Shown: positions 17,949 through 26,125 of the stretch, one piece after another
Layout of the letters: the number at the start of each line of letters is the position of its first letter
Position numbering within the stretch: the stretch's first letter is position 1
Position numbers and translations under genes: made by a program
Assembly: GCF_016616235.1 (NCBI RefSeq)
Contig: NZ_CP067100.1
Span: 6,135,001-6,199,000, forward strand
Source: Bradyrhizobium diazoefficiens
GTDB taxonomy: Bacteria > Pseudomonadota > Alphaproteobacteria > Rhizobiales > Xanthobacteraceae
Length of the DNA: 64,000 nucleotides
Direction: 5' to 3'
The notes under the pieces: model-generated
Databases searched by the model: none
What the model was told of the DNA's origin: nothing
What the model saw: the letters and a program-made list of their open reading frames with translations, nothing else

Positions 17949-18155
17949 TCAGGCCGAGACGCGCGAGGGCTCTTCCACGATCGAGAAGCGGACCCCCGCC
18001 TTGTGGCGGCTTTCTTCCGACACTTCCTTCCAGCAGTCCTCGGCTTCCTTGCGGGTCTTGAACGGGCCTTTGACCTGGGCCGAGCCTTCCACGAGCTTGT
18101 GGAAGTTCATCGAACCGAACTCGCCGCCGATCACCCAGAAATTGCTGTTGGTCAT
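17949..18155 (-). CDS. DUF4170 family small protein
   Basis: A 68-residue cytoplasmic protein, MTNSNFWVIGGEF through a Phe/Lys/Trp-rich core (GPFKTRKEAEDCWKEVS) to a short acidic end. It fits the DUF4170 family of alphaproteobacteria; function unknown. A good ribosome site (CAGGAGA) lies before the ATG. It follows aceA by 30 bases, so it is probably co-transcribed, and a terminator follows it. Confidence 0.82.
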   Translation of the reverse strand: MTNSNFWVIGGEFGSMNFHKLVEGSAQVKGPFKTRKEAEDCWKEVSEESRHKAGVRFSIVEEPSRVSA

Positions 18156-18185
18156 TGTCAGTCTCCTGTCGAAGTGCCTGTTGGG

Positions 18186-19817
18186 TTAGCCGAACTGGTT
18201 CATGGTGTTGTGGGCGCCGCCCGCCTTCAGGGCGGCTTCGCCCGCGAAGTATTCCTTGTGGTCGTCGCCGATGTCGGAGCCGGCCATGTTCTGGTGCTTC
18301 ACGCAGGCGATGCCCTGGCGGATCTCGGCGCGCTGCACATTCTTGACGTAGCCGAGCATGCCCTGCTCGCCGAAATACTCGCGGGCGAGATTGTCGGTCG
18401 ACAGCGCAGCCGTGTGATAGGTCGGCAGCGTGATCAGGTGGTGGAAGATGCCGGCACGCTTGGCCGAATCCGCCTGGAAGGTGCGGATGCGCTCGTCGGC
18501 TTCCTTCGCCAGCGGCGTGTCGTCGTACTCCGCCTTCATCAGCTCGGCACGGTTGTACTGGCTGACGTCCTGGCCCGCTTCCTTCATCGCGTCGTAGACC
18601 TGCCAACGGAAGTTGAGGGTCCAGTTGAACGACGGCGAGTTGTTGTAGGCGAGCTTGGCGTTCGGCACCACCTTGCGGATGCGGTCGACCATGCTGGCGA
18701 TCTGCTCGATATGCGGCTTCTCGGTCTCGATCCAGAGCAGATCGGCGCCGTTCTGCAGCGAGGTGATGCAATCGAGCACGCAGCGGTCGGCGCCCGTGCC
18801 GGGGCGGAACTGGTACAGGTTGGAGGGCAGCCGCTTCGGACGCATCATCTTGCCGTTGCGATTGATGATGACGTCGCCGTTGCGGGCGTTCTCCGGCGTC
18901 ACTTCCTCGCAATCGAGGAAGCCGTTGTAGAGGTCGCCGATGTCACCCGGCTTGTGGCTGACGGCAATCTGCTGCGTCAGGCCGGCGCCGAGCGAGTCGG
19001 TGCGGGTCACGACAATGCCGTCTTCGACGCCGAGCTCGAGGAAGGCGTGGCGGCAGGCGCGGATCTTGGCGAGGAAGACCTCGTGCGGAACCGTGACCTT
19101 GCCGTCCTGGTGACCGCACTGCTTCTCGTCCGAGACCTGGTTCTCGATCTGGAGCGCGCAGGCGCCCGCCTCGATCATCTTCTTGGCGAGCAGATAGGTC
19201 GCTTCCGCATTGCCGAAGCCGGCATCGATGTCGGCGATGACGGGCACGACGTGAGTCTGGAAGTTGTCGATCTTCTCGATCAGCTCCTTCTCCCTGATCT
19301 TGTCGCCTTCCTTGCGCGCCTTGTCGAGCAGACGGAAGATGTCGTTGAGCTCGCGCGAATCGGCCTGGCGCAGGAAGGTGTAGAGCTCTTCGATCAGCGC
19401 CGGCACCGAGGTCTTCTCGTGCATCGACTGGTCGGGCAGCGGGCCGAATTCGGAGCGCAGCGCCGCGATCATCCAGCCCGAGAGGTAGAGATAGGTCCGA
19501 TCGGTCTTGCCGAAATGCTTCTTGACCGAGATCAGCTTCTGCTGGGCGATGAAGCCGTGCCAGCAGCCGAGCGATTGGGTGTACTTGGTCGGGTCGTTGT
19601 CATAGGCCGCCATGTCGGCGCGCATCAAGGCCGCGGTGTAGCGGGCGATGTCGAGGCCGGTCCTGAAGCGGTTCTGCAGGCGCATGCGCGCGACGGCCTC
19701 GGCCGTCACCCCGTTCCAGGTCGGCTTGGTCTCGAGGAGCGCCTGGGCTGCCTCGATCTCGCTTTGATACGAGGCCGGGCGCTCGAGGGTGCTGATGCCG
19801 CGGGGCTGATAATTCAT
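18186..19817 (-). CDS. aceA: Isocitrate lyase
   Basis: A 543-residue enzyme that splits isocitrate to glyoxylate and succinate, the first step of the glyoxylate shunt. The catalytic Cys234 is in KQCGH (232-236), where the classical signature has Lys or Arg at the second position; this form and the length over 530 residues point to the longer isocitrate lyase subgroup. Metal-binding acidic residues lie in VIADIDAGFG (about 193-202). ATG 19817 has the AAGGAT ribosome site; the ORF extends 25 residues upstream without a better start. The gene diverges from an ScfR/RamB-type regulator, matching acetate-responsive control, and shares a transcript with DUF4170. Confidence 0.96.
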   Translation of the reverse strand: MNYQPRGISTLERPASYQSEIEAAQALLETKPTWNGVTAEAVARMRLQNRFRTGLDIARYTAALMRADMAAYDNDPTKYTQSLGCWHGFIAQQKLISVKKHFGKTDRTYLYLSGWMIAALRSEFGPLPDQSMHEKTSVPALIEELYTFLRQADSRELNDIFRLLDKARKEGDKIREKELIEKIDNFQTHVVPVIADIDAGFGNAEATYLLAKKMIEAGACALQIENQVSDEKQCGHQDGKVTVPHEVFLAKIRACRHAFLELGVEDGIVVTRTDSLGAGLTQQIAVSHKPGDIGDLYNGFLDCEEVTPENARNGDVIINRNGKMMRPKRLPSNLYQFRPGTGADRCVLDCITSLQNGADLLWIETEKPHIEQIASMVDRIRKVVPNAKLAYNNSPSFNWTLNFRWQVYDAMKEAGQDVSQYNRAELMKAEYDDTPLAKEADERIRTFQADSAKRAGIFHHLITLPTYHTAALSTDNLAREYFGEQGMLGYVKNVQRAEIRQGIACVKHQNMAGSDIGDDHKEYFAGEAALKAGGAHNTMNQFG

Positions 19818-20044
19818 ATGCCTGATCCTTCTCGATGATGACGACTTTTCGTCACCGACATTTTTGACAGTGCATTGCGAAATGCGTCTCATGAGCTAAA
19901 CGCGAGAAAGGGAAGTTCGTATAGAGGCCTTGCATTTGAATGGTGATGTCATGTAACATCAGTACATGTAATAGATGTTATTTTGTAATTTATTGTAAAA
20001 GATCAACGAACAAGGCTGACTTTGATGCCTCTGGAGATCTGAAA
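19818..20044. promoter_or_regulatory. aceA-regulator intergenic control region
   Basis: An AT-rich 227-base divergent region. It contains GCATT-GCGA-AATGC (about 19872-19885), GATGT-CATGTA-ACATC (19945-19960), and four TGTAA boxes at 19952, 19967, 19984 and 19994. Such repeated boxes are likely binding sites of the divergently encoded regulator and perhaps a second factor. Confidence 0.55.
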
Positions 20045-21490
20045 ATGCCCTCCGAAACCGGGAAAAAGCTGTTCGTTGGCCCGCGCTTCCGGCGGATCCG
20101 GCAGCAATTGGGGCTGTCGCAAACCCAGATCGCCGAGGGGCTCGGGATCTCGCCGAGCTACGTCAACCTGATCGAACGCAACCAGCGCCCGGTAACCGCC
20201 CAGATCCTGCTGCGGCTCGCTGAAACCTACGACCTCGATCTGCGCGACCTTGCCACCGCCGATGAGGACCGCTTTTTTGCCGAGCTGAACGAGATCTTCT
20301 CCGATCCGCTGTTCCGCCAGATCGACGTTCCCAAGCAGGAATTGCGCGATCTCGCCGAACTCTGCCCCGGCGTCACCCACGCGCTGCAGCGGCTCTATGC
20401 CGCCTATACCGAGGCGCGCCAGGGCGAGACCCTGGCGGCAGCGCAGATGGCCGACCGCGACGTCGGCACGCGCTTTGAGGCCAATCCGGTCGAGCGCGTG
20501 CGCGAGCTGATCGAGGCCAACCGCAACTATTTTCCGGAACTGGAGCAGGCGGCGGAGACTCTGCTCGACGAGCTGAACGTGCCGGCTGAAGGCCTCTATG
20601 CGGCGCTGGCGGCGCGATTGCGCGAAAAGCATTCGATCCAGACCCGCATCATGCCCGTGGACGTGATGCGCGAGACGCTGCGGCGGTTCGACCGTCATCG
20701 CCGCCAGCTCTTGATCTCGGAGCTGGTCGATCCGCCCGGCCGCGCGTTCCAGCTGGCCTTCCAGCTGGGCTTAGGGGAATGCGGGCAGCATCTGGAGACC
20801 ATCATCGGCCGCGCCGGCCCGCTCGACGATGCGCCGCGCCGGCTGTTCCGCATCACGCTCGGCAATTACTTTGCGGCCGCCGTGATGATGCCCTATCCGG
20901 CCTTCCTCGCTGCGGCCGAAGCGCTCAATTACGATATCCACGTGCTGGCGCAGCGCTTCAATTCCGGCTTCGAGCAGGTCTGCCACCGCCTTACCACCCT
21001 GCAGCGGCCGAACGCGCGCGGCATTCCATTCTTCCTGCTCCGCGTCGACAATGCCGGCAACGTCTCCAAGCGCTTCTCTTCCGGCACCTTCCCGTTCTCG
21101 AAATTCGGCGGCACCTGTCCGTTGTGGAACGTGCATTCGACCTTCGACACGCCGGATCGCCTGCTCAAGCAGGTGATCGAGCTTCCCGACGGCACGCGCT
21201 ATTTCTCGATCGCGCAAATGGTGCGCCGGCCCGTGGCGCCGCATCCGCTGCCGCAGCCGCGCTTCGCTATCGGTCTCGGCTGCGAGATCCGCCACGCCGC
21301 GCGCCTGACTTACGCCGCGGGTATCGACCTCGAGAAGACCGAGGGCACGCCGATCGGCGTCAACTGCCGGCTCTGCGAGCGCGAAAACTGCGCCCAGCGC
21401 GCCGAGCCGCCGATCACGCGCACGCTGATCCTGGACGAGACGACGCGCCGGGTGAGCTCGTTCGCGTTCTCGAATGCGAGGGAGTTGTGA
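20045..21490 (+). CDS. ScfR/RamB-type transcriptional regulator (short-chain fatty acyl responsive)
   Basis: A 481-residue regulator. An N-terminal HTH_3 domain (about 10-70: IRQQLGLSQTQIAEGLGISP and YVNLIERNQRPV) is followed by an IrrE/ImmA-like domain (about 150-270) without a visible HExxH zinc site and a C-terminal ScfR domain with conserved Cys (GGTCPLWNVH near 360, NCRLCERENCAQR near 440-452). The family controls acetate, propionate and glyoxylate-shunt genes, as RamB does for aceA. It is divergent from aceA. ATG 20045 has GGAG eight bases upstream; in-frame codons before it lie in the operator region. Confidence 0.88.
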   Translation: MPSETGKKLFVGPRFRRIRQQLGLSQTQIAEGLGISPSYVNLIERNQRPVTAQILLRLAETYDLDLRDLATADEDRFFAELNEIFSDPLFRQIDVPKQELRDLAELCPGVTHALQRLYAAYTEARQGETLAAAQMADRDVGTRFEANPVERVRELIEANRNYFPELEQAAETLLDELNVPAEGLYAALAARLREKHSIQTRIMPVDVMRETLRRFDRHRRQLLISELVDPPGRAFQLAFQLGLGECGQHLETIIGRAGPLDDAPRRLFRITLGNYFAAAVMMPYPAFLAAAEALNYDIHVLAQRFNSGFEQVCHRLTTLQRPNARGIPFFLLRVDNAGNVSKRFSSGTFPFSKFGGTCPLWNVHSTFDTPDRLLKQVIELPDGTRYFSIAQMVRRPVAPHPLPQPRFAIGLGCEIRHAARLTYAAGIDLEKTEGTPIGVNCRLCERENCAQRAEPPITRTLILDETTRRVSSFAFSNAREL

Positions 21491-21504
21491 GGGCGGCACA
21501 CACC

Positions 21505-21612
21505 ACTGTCATGCCCCGCGAGGGCGGGGCATCCAGTACGCCGCGGGCCTTTCGACTGACTCACAACCGCCTCGGCGTACTGGATCGCCCGGTCAAGCCG
21601 GGCGATGACAGT
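21505..21612. repeat. Palindromic element, GTCATGCCCCG type, copy 1
   Basis: ACTGTCATGCCCCGC opens and CGATGACAGT closes a roughly 108-base element with inner ATCCAGTACG and CGTACTGGATCG pairing. Related copies lie at 27707, 29777 and 61042. It separates two convergent genes. Confidence 0.88.
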
Positions 21613-21642
21613 TGACTGTGAGGCGCGATTGATCCGTCCAAC

Positions 21643-21936
21643 TCACGCCAGCGTATGCACGATCACCGGTCCCGCCGCGGCACTGGCGTGCCCTGCCAGC
21701 AATGACCCCAGATCCTTCTCGATCCAGGCGATCGCGCGCTTGTTTGCCTCCTCGGCCTGCTCGAACTTGTCGAAGATCGAGATCGCGGTCACCGTATCGT
21801 CGCCAGCATAGACAACGTAATAGGCGCGAAAGCCCTCGATGTCGCTGATGATCGGCACGGCGCCGTCCTTGATGCGGCGCGCCAGCTCTTCGGCGCTCCC
21901 GCTTTTCGCCTTGGCCTGACGGATGGCGGCATACAT
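21643..21936 (-). CDS. Small alpha/beta-barrel-like protein (ABM-like)
   Basis: A 97-residue protein beginning MYAAIRQAKAKSGSAEELA with a central strand GFRAYYVVYAGDDTVTAISIF. The ferredoxin-like fold pattern resembles the dimeric alpha/beta-barrel (antibiotic biosynthesis monooxygenase-like) group; no catalytic residues can be assigned and function is unknown. ATG 21936 has a very good ribosome site (GGAAGGAGG). Convergent with the ScfR-type gene. Confidence 0.78.
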   Translation of the reverse strand: MYAAIRQAKAKSGSAEELARRIKDGAVPIISDIEGFRAYYVVYAGDDTVTAISIFDKFEQAEEANKRAIAWIEKDLGSLLAGHASAAAGPVIVHTLA

Positions 21937-22162
21937 GGCATCCTCCTTCCGGCTATTTGGATCGGGCTTGCTGCCCTCCCCGCATGTTACGCCGAAGCGC
22001 GCTGCCGATCCACGCTTGGTTAACCCGGGCCTAATCCGCATCCGCGATCTGCAACCAGCGGTTAAGCACGCCTCAACATCGGTGCCTTAGTGTTGCCCCA
22101 CTCACGTTTCGCAAACAACGGTGGCCTATCCTGCCGGGCGAAGTGACATCAGGGGGTTCATC

Positions 22163-22966
22163 ATGCGCATTGCGTTGCTGCTCACCGCAACCATTGTCGG
22201 CGCGCTCTTCGCCAATCCGTCCCATGCCGGCTCGCTCGATGCCGCGGGCGCAGCACAACCGCTGCCGCCGGGCTTCCAGAGCTATCGCGGCTACATGTTC
22301 GACCTCACGGAGAATTCCGAGCGCAAGGACGTCGACAAGCTCACCGAGAATGTGAAGCAGCAGATCGACGTCGTCGAAGCATCCGGCCTGTCGCCGCGCG
22401 TGCTGCGCTTCTTCCGCACCGTCCCGATCGTCGCAAGCGAGCTCGCCTGCCTCGACGAAGGCGCCGCGACCGCCTGCTACGGCCGCGTCACGCCGGACAT
22501 CCAGCGCAGCGCGCCGCGGACGCTGACGGTGTGGGACCATGACAAGCAGCGCTGGACCAATCCCAATGCCGTCGACCTCGCGGTCGATTCGGGCCTCGGC
22601 GTCATCATGCTGCGCCCGGACATGATGCGCTACGAGAAGGAGGCCGTGCTGCTGCACGAGCTGCTGCACGCCTATCATGCCCGGCTGCTGCCGGACGGCT
22701 ACGCTAACAAGGGCGTGATCCTCTATTATGCGCTGGCCAGGACCAAGGACCTGCTGCCCAAGGACTCCTATGCGATGAAGAATCCCGTGGAGTTCTTCGC
22801 CGTGACCGGCAGCATCTTCCTGGCCGGCAAGAGCGAATTCCACGATCCGAAGTCGCGCGAGGCGCTCAAGGAGAAAATGCCGGACTATTACAAATATCTG
22901 GTCGGCGTGTTCGGCTTCGATCCCGACCCGGCAGCCGCGAGCGGACCGGTCGCTTCGCTGAAGTGA
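22163..22966 (+). CDS. Exported protein with HExxH metalloprotease-type motif
   Basis: A 267-residue protein with a signal peptide (MRIALLLTATIVGALFANPSHA, cleavage near 22). Around residue 170 it has LLHELLHAYH, an HExxH zinc motif within a helix, and a downstream NPVEFFAV (about 212-219) that could provide the third ligand Glu. This suggests a periplasmic or secreted zinc peptidase, but I cannot place it in a named family. The ribosome site is AGGGGG. A terminator hairpin follows 30 bases after the stop, so it is monocistronic. Confidence 0.72.
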   Translation: MRIALLLTATIVGALFANPSHAGSLDAAGAAQPLPPGFQSYRGYMFDLTENSERKDVDKLTENVKQQIDVVEASGLSPRVLRFFRTVPIVASELACLDEGAATACYGRVTPDIQRSAPRTLTVWDHDKQRWTNPNAVDLAVDSGLGVIMLRPDMMRYEKEAVLLHELLHAYHARLLPDGYANKGVILYYALARTKDLLPKDSYAMKNPVEFFAVTGSIFLAGKSEFHDPKSREALKEKMPDYYKYLVGVFGFDPDPAAASGPVASLK

Positions 22967-22998
22967 GACGGGGCCAGCGTTTCCGAGCAAGCATCCCA

Positions 22999-23031
22999 AG
23001 GGCCGCGCCAACAACGCGGCCCTGTTCGTTT
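22999..23031 (+). terminator. Rho-independent terminator
   Basis: AGGGCCGCG and CGCGGCCCT form a perfect 9-base stem with a 7-base loop, followed by GTTCGTTT. It ends the transcript of the HExxH protein gene. Confidence 0.75.
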
Positions 23032-23167
23032 GATGTTGGCGGATAGCCATAGCGACAGTCTGCAAGGCCTGCCTCAGGCCATGTGACGCACGGCACAGTC
23101 GTTCGCTGAAGGATGGGGCATCGTCAATCTACAGCGGGCTGCACTGGGCAGCCCCGATCTCGAAAAG

Positions 23168-23413
23168 ATGCAGACTATGAAAACGCTTCCTCTTTCGGCC
23201 ATCGCCGCGCTCGTTGCCGTCACGTTGCTGGCCGGCTCCGCCCAGATCTCCCCCGCGGCCGCCGGCGGCCTGGACTGGCTCGGCAACGACAATTACGTGC
23301 GCTGCCTGAAATATGTCAGCGGGCTCGCCCATGGTGATGCCGCTGCCTACGACCGTGGCCGCAGGGCCTGCAATCGGCAATACTATCCCGGACGTCCCGG
23401 CTACGATTACTGA
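23168..23413 (+). CDS. Small exported protein of unknown function
   Basis: An 81-residue protein (78 if ATG 23177 is used). The N-terminal signal peptide ends near SPAAAGG (about 33); the mature part of some 48 residues has two Cys (in VRCLKYV and RACNRQYY) that could form a disulfide, and a Tyr/Gly/Pro-rich end (YYPGRPGYDY). Such peptides are common in Bradyrhizobium without known role. A strong terminator lies 34 bases downstream. Confidence 0.7.
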   Translation: MQTMKTLPLSAIAALVAVTLLAGSAQISPAAAGGLDWLGNDNYVRCLKYVSGLAHGDAAAYDRGRRACNRQYYPGRPGYDY

Positions 23414-23446
23414 GCGGACCGACTTCGATCAGGACCAACCTGGATC

Positions 23447-23479
23447 AAGGCCGCGCGAGGAGCGCGGCCTTCTCGTTTT
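23447..23479 (+). terminator. Rho-independent terminator
   Basis: AAGGCCGCGC and GCGCGGCCTT form a perfect 10-base stem with a GAGGA loop, followed by CTCGTTTT. Confidence 0.85.
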
Positions 23480-23588
23480 GTAAACCGGAAGCTGCGGATG
23501 ACGCCCGGGGAGGAATTGCCAAGGTGAGGCCCGATCTGCATAGTCCCGCCCGCATCGATACCTTTTTTTTTCGAGAGGATAGAACAAC

Positions 23589-23936
23589 ATGGCGGACGCC
23601 GACCTGGATGTCGTGATCCGGCAACTGGCCAGACAGCTGCAGACGGGCCTGATGACCCGCGCCAAGGCGCGGCGGGATCGCTTCAACGGCCTTGCGGCCA
23701 AGGCCAAGGGCAAGGAGACCGGCGAGCGCTTCAAGATGATGGCCAAGGCCACCATGGAGCAGGCCACCAGCGCCGCGAGGCGCCTGCAGATGTCCGCTGA
23801 CAACGTCGCCGACAGCTATGCCAGGTCGATGCGCCTCGCCGCCAGCACGCCGGTTGCGGTGAAGACGGAGAAGGGCAAGGAGAAGCCGGCGAAGAAGGCC
23901 AAGGCGAAAAAGGCGAAAGCCAAGAAGGCGAAGTAG
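23589..23936 (+). CDS. Small protein with Lys/Ala repeat tail
   Basis: A 115-residue basic protein. Residues 1-90 are a predicted long amphipathic helix rich in Ala, Arg, Lys and Met (ARQLQTGLMTRAKARRD, MMAKATMEQATSAARRL). The C-terminus from about 92 is Lys/Ala/Pro low complexity (KKAKAKKAKAKKAK), like bacterial histone-H1-type or polyphosphate/nucleoid-binding tails. Function unknown; DNA or polyanion binding is an inference from charge. The ribosome site is GAGAGG after a run of nine Ts. Confidence 0.7.
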   Translation: MADADLDVVIRQLARQLQTGLMTRAKARRDRFNGLAAKAKGKETGERFKMMAKATMEQATSAARRLQMSADNVADSYARSMRLAASTPVAVKTEKGKEKPAKKAKAKKAKAKKAK

Positions 23937-23955
23937 ACGGGACTCGTGCCTTCAC

Positions 23956-23978
23956 CTCTCCCCGTAAGAACGGGAGAG
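23956..23978. repeat. Small hairpin element
   Basis: CTCTCCCCGT, AAGA, ACGGGAGAG form a hairpin with one bulged base, between the Lys-tail protein gene and the convergent TPR gene. It resembles half of the family seen at 8080-8233 and may serve as a bidirectional terminator. Confidence 0.55.
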
Positions 23979-23993
23979 GGAAAGGGACTCCTG

Positions 23994-24635
23994 TTACCGC
24001 CGCGGCGCGGCGAGGCGGGTCGGCTCGGCGCGCGCGAGCTCCGCGAGCTTGGCGCGCGCGGCCTCGCCGGTGCGGGCGTCCTTGCCGGCCGGCAGCGCCA
24101 GCGCGGCCTCAAAATCGGCGCGGGCGTCGTCGGTCTGGCCGCGGGCGAGGAAGGCAAGGCCGCGGTCGAGGTGGACCTGCGGGTCCGACGGCTCGAGGCG
24201 GATCGCCGTGTTGTAACTCAGGATGGCGCGATCGAAATCGCCGGTGGCGGCCAGCGCCAGCGCACGCTGGTGGTAAGGCGCGGCCAGCTTCGGATCATGC
24301 GCGATCGCCTCGTCATAATCCTCGATGGCGAGCGCGAGGTCGCCGTTCTGATGGCGCGCCAGCGCCCGGTCGCGATAGAGCGAGGCGCGGTTGGGGTTGA
24401 GGTGAATGGCCTCGTCGAAATCGGCGATGGCCCGGCGGAAGTCGCCATGGCGCAGGGCGATCCGCCCGCGCCCCTCATAGGCGAACGCGATCAGCGAGCC
24501 GCGCAGCGGCGAGAAGCCGATCACAGCCGAGCAGATGTCGGGATCGTCGGCGTCACCGCAATTGACGACCATGTGCGTGGACAGCCCGATGAGCACGCAA
24601 AGGACGATCAGCAATGGTACGGCAGTTCTGGTCAT
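23994..24635 (-). CDS. TPR-repeat protein with N-terminal membrane anchor or signal
   Basis: A 213-residue protein. The hydrophobic N-terminus (about 5-22) is a signal anchor or signal peptide; two Cys (NCGDADDPDIC) follow. From about residue 50 there are four TPR motifs with the usual spacing: GRIALRHGDFRRAIADFDEAI, DRALARHQNGDLALAIEDYDEAI, QRALALAATGDFDRAILSYNTAI and DRGLAFLARGQTDDARADFEAAL (each about 34 residues apart). It should be a periplasm-facing protein-interaction scaffold; partner unknown. It is downstream of htpX on the same strand, 134 bases apart. Confidence 0.82.
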   Translation of the reverse strand: MTRTAVPLLIVLCVLIGLSTHMVVNCGDADDPDICSAVIGFSPLRGSLIAFAYEGRGRIALRHGDFRRAIADFDEAIHLNPNRASLYRDRALARHQNGDLALAIEDYDEAIAHDPKLAAPYHQRALALAATGDFDRAILSYNTAIRLEPSDPQVHLDRGLAFLARGQTDDARADFEAALALPAGKDARTGEAARAKLAELARAEPTRLAAPRR

Positions 24636-24769
24636 CTTCGACGGTGGCCGGCGGCGGGCCGGCCACGCATCCCCTTTCGAAGGAAGTCTGTGCCCGCGGT
24701 GTTAACACCGGCGGCGAGGATTCCGTGTGCGCCAGGTCACAAAGCCCGGCGCAATTCCGGGCAGCTCAG

Positions 24770-25738
24770 TCAGCCCCAGGGACCACGTGAAGGACCACGT
24801 GAAGGACCACGCGAAGGCCGGTGCGACGACGAACGGCCCCACGGGCCCTGCGGCGGATAGTTCTCGTTGGCACCGACCGACGGCGCCGCCTGCGCGCCGA
24901 GTTCGGCCGCGAGTTGCTGAAGCGCCGCGATGCGGTTCTGCGTCGAGGGATGGGTGGCGAAGAGATTGTCGACGCCATGGCCTGACAGCGGATTGATGAT
25001 GAACATGTGCGCGGTCGCCGGATTGCGCTCGGCCTCGAAGTTCGGCACCTGATGTGCGGCGCCCTCGATCTTCACCAGCGCCGAGGCCAGCCACATCGGT
25101 TGGCCCACGATGCGCGCGCCGAGATCGTCCGCGGCGTATTCGCGGGTGCGGCTGATCGCCATCTGCACCAGCATGGCGCCGAGCGGCGCCAGGATCATCA
25201 TCAGGATCGAGCCGACGATGCCCGGGCCGTTGTTGTCGCGGTTGCCGCCGAAGAACATGCCGAACTGCGCCAGCATCGAGATCGCGCCGGCGATGGTCGC
25301 AGTGATGGTCATCAGCAGCGTGTCGTGATGTCTGATATGGGCGAGCTCGTGCGCGATCACGCCGGCAAGCTCCTCGCGGCTGAGCTGATGCATCAAGCCG
25401 GTGGTGACGGCGACGGCCGCGTTCTCGGGATTGCGGCCGGTCGCGAATGCATTGGGCTGCGGCTCGTCCATCAGGAACACGCGCGGCATCGGCAGCGACG
25501 CGCGGCGCGCAAGCTCGGCGACGAGGCCGACCAGCTCGGGCGCGCTGCTGCGGTCGACCTCATGGGCGCCGTACATCGACAGCACCATGCGATCGGAGTT
25601 CCAGTAGGTGAACAGATTGGTCGCAGCGGCAATGACGAGCGCGATCATGGCGCCGGAGGCGCCGCCGATCAGATAGCCCACGCCCATAAACAGGGCGGTG
25701 AGGCCTGCAAGCAGCATTGCGGTCCGAAGATAGTTCAT
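24770..25738 (-). CDS. htpX: HtpX-type M48 zinc metalloprotease
   Basis: A 322-residue inner-membrane protease that helps degrade misfolded membrane proteins. Two N-terminal membrane helices (about 5-45), the [10 protein letters not shown] zinc motif (about 128-137) and the downstream Glu in [15 protein letters not shown] (about 205-210) are all present; two further hydrophobic segments lie between. The usual family length is about 290-300; the extra C-terminus is a Pro/Gly/Ser/Arg tail, where SRGP repeats come from 12-base tandem DNA repeats. Ribosome site GGAGACGGCC. Regulation not visible. Confidence 0.93.
   Translation of the reverse strand: MNYLRTAMLLAGLTALFMGVGYLIGGASGAMIALVIAAATNLFTYWNSDRMVLSMYGAHEVDRSSAPELVGLVAELARRASLPMPRVFLMDEPQPNAFATGRNPENAAVAVTTGLMHQLSREELAGVIAHELAHIRHHDTLLMTITATIAGAISMLAQFGMFFGGNRDNNGPGIVGSILMMILAPLGAMLVQMAISRTREYAADDLGARIVGQPMWLASALVKIEGAAHQVPNFEAERNPATAHMFIINPLSGHGVDNLFATHPSTQNRIAALQQLAAELGAQAAPSVGANENYPPQGPWGRSSSHRPSRGPSRGPSRGPWG
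24780..24815. repeat. Three 12-base tandem repeats inside htpX
   Basis: GGACCACGTGAA occurs twice perfectly and once with one change (GGACCACGCGAA), in frame at the 3' end of htpX and encoding successive SRGP units near the C-terminus. Confidence 0.9.
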
Positions 25739-25892
25739 GGCCGTCTCCTGGGCCCGCCGGGGCAGGCTGGAAGCGCCAGCAGGCAGGCCAAGATGAGGTA
25801 GGAATGACCCCGGTCCGGGCGCAAGGTTTCAAGGTGCGTCGCGGAGCCGCGGCACTTGACCCAGCCCGGAACACCCGGGCACGATCGGGGCC

Positions 25893-26123
25893 ATGCAATT
25901 CGAGATTCTCGGCGAGATCACCGAGGTCGAAACCTTCGCCAGCGGCTCGGGTATCCGCGAGATCGCCCGGCTGCGACGAATCTATGGGCGGGGACGTTGG
26001 CGGAAACGCAAAGGCATCGCGCAGGTGCGATTATCCAATGGCTCTACCCACCTCGCTGAGATACATTGGTATGAGGCTGCCGGCATCGGCCGCAAGGAAT
26101 TCAAGATCAAGAACCTGCTCTGA
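25893..26123 (+). CDS. Small conserved hypothetical protein
   Basis: A 76-residue basic protein (MQFEILGEITEVETFASG, then RRIYGRGRWRKRKGIAQVRL and AEIHWYEAAGIGRKEFKIK). Mostly beta strands with a basic stretch; no known domain recognised. It ends two bases before the next small gene's ATG pair, so the two are almost certainly a translational unit. I have a memory of similar paired proteins in Bradyrhizobium; function unknown. Confidence 0.65.
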   Translation: MQFEILGEITEVETFASGSGIREIARLRRIYGRGRWRKRKGIAQVRLSNGSTHLAEIHWYEAAGIGRKEFKIKNLL

Positions 26124-26125
26124 CC

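Noticed and set aside
17898..19838. 646-residue plus-strand frame
   Set aside because: Antisense to aceA and DUF4170, no recognised domain and no ribosome site.
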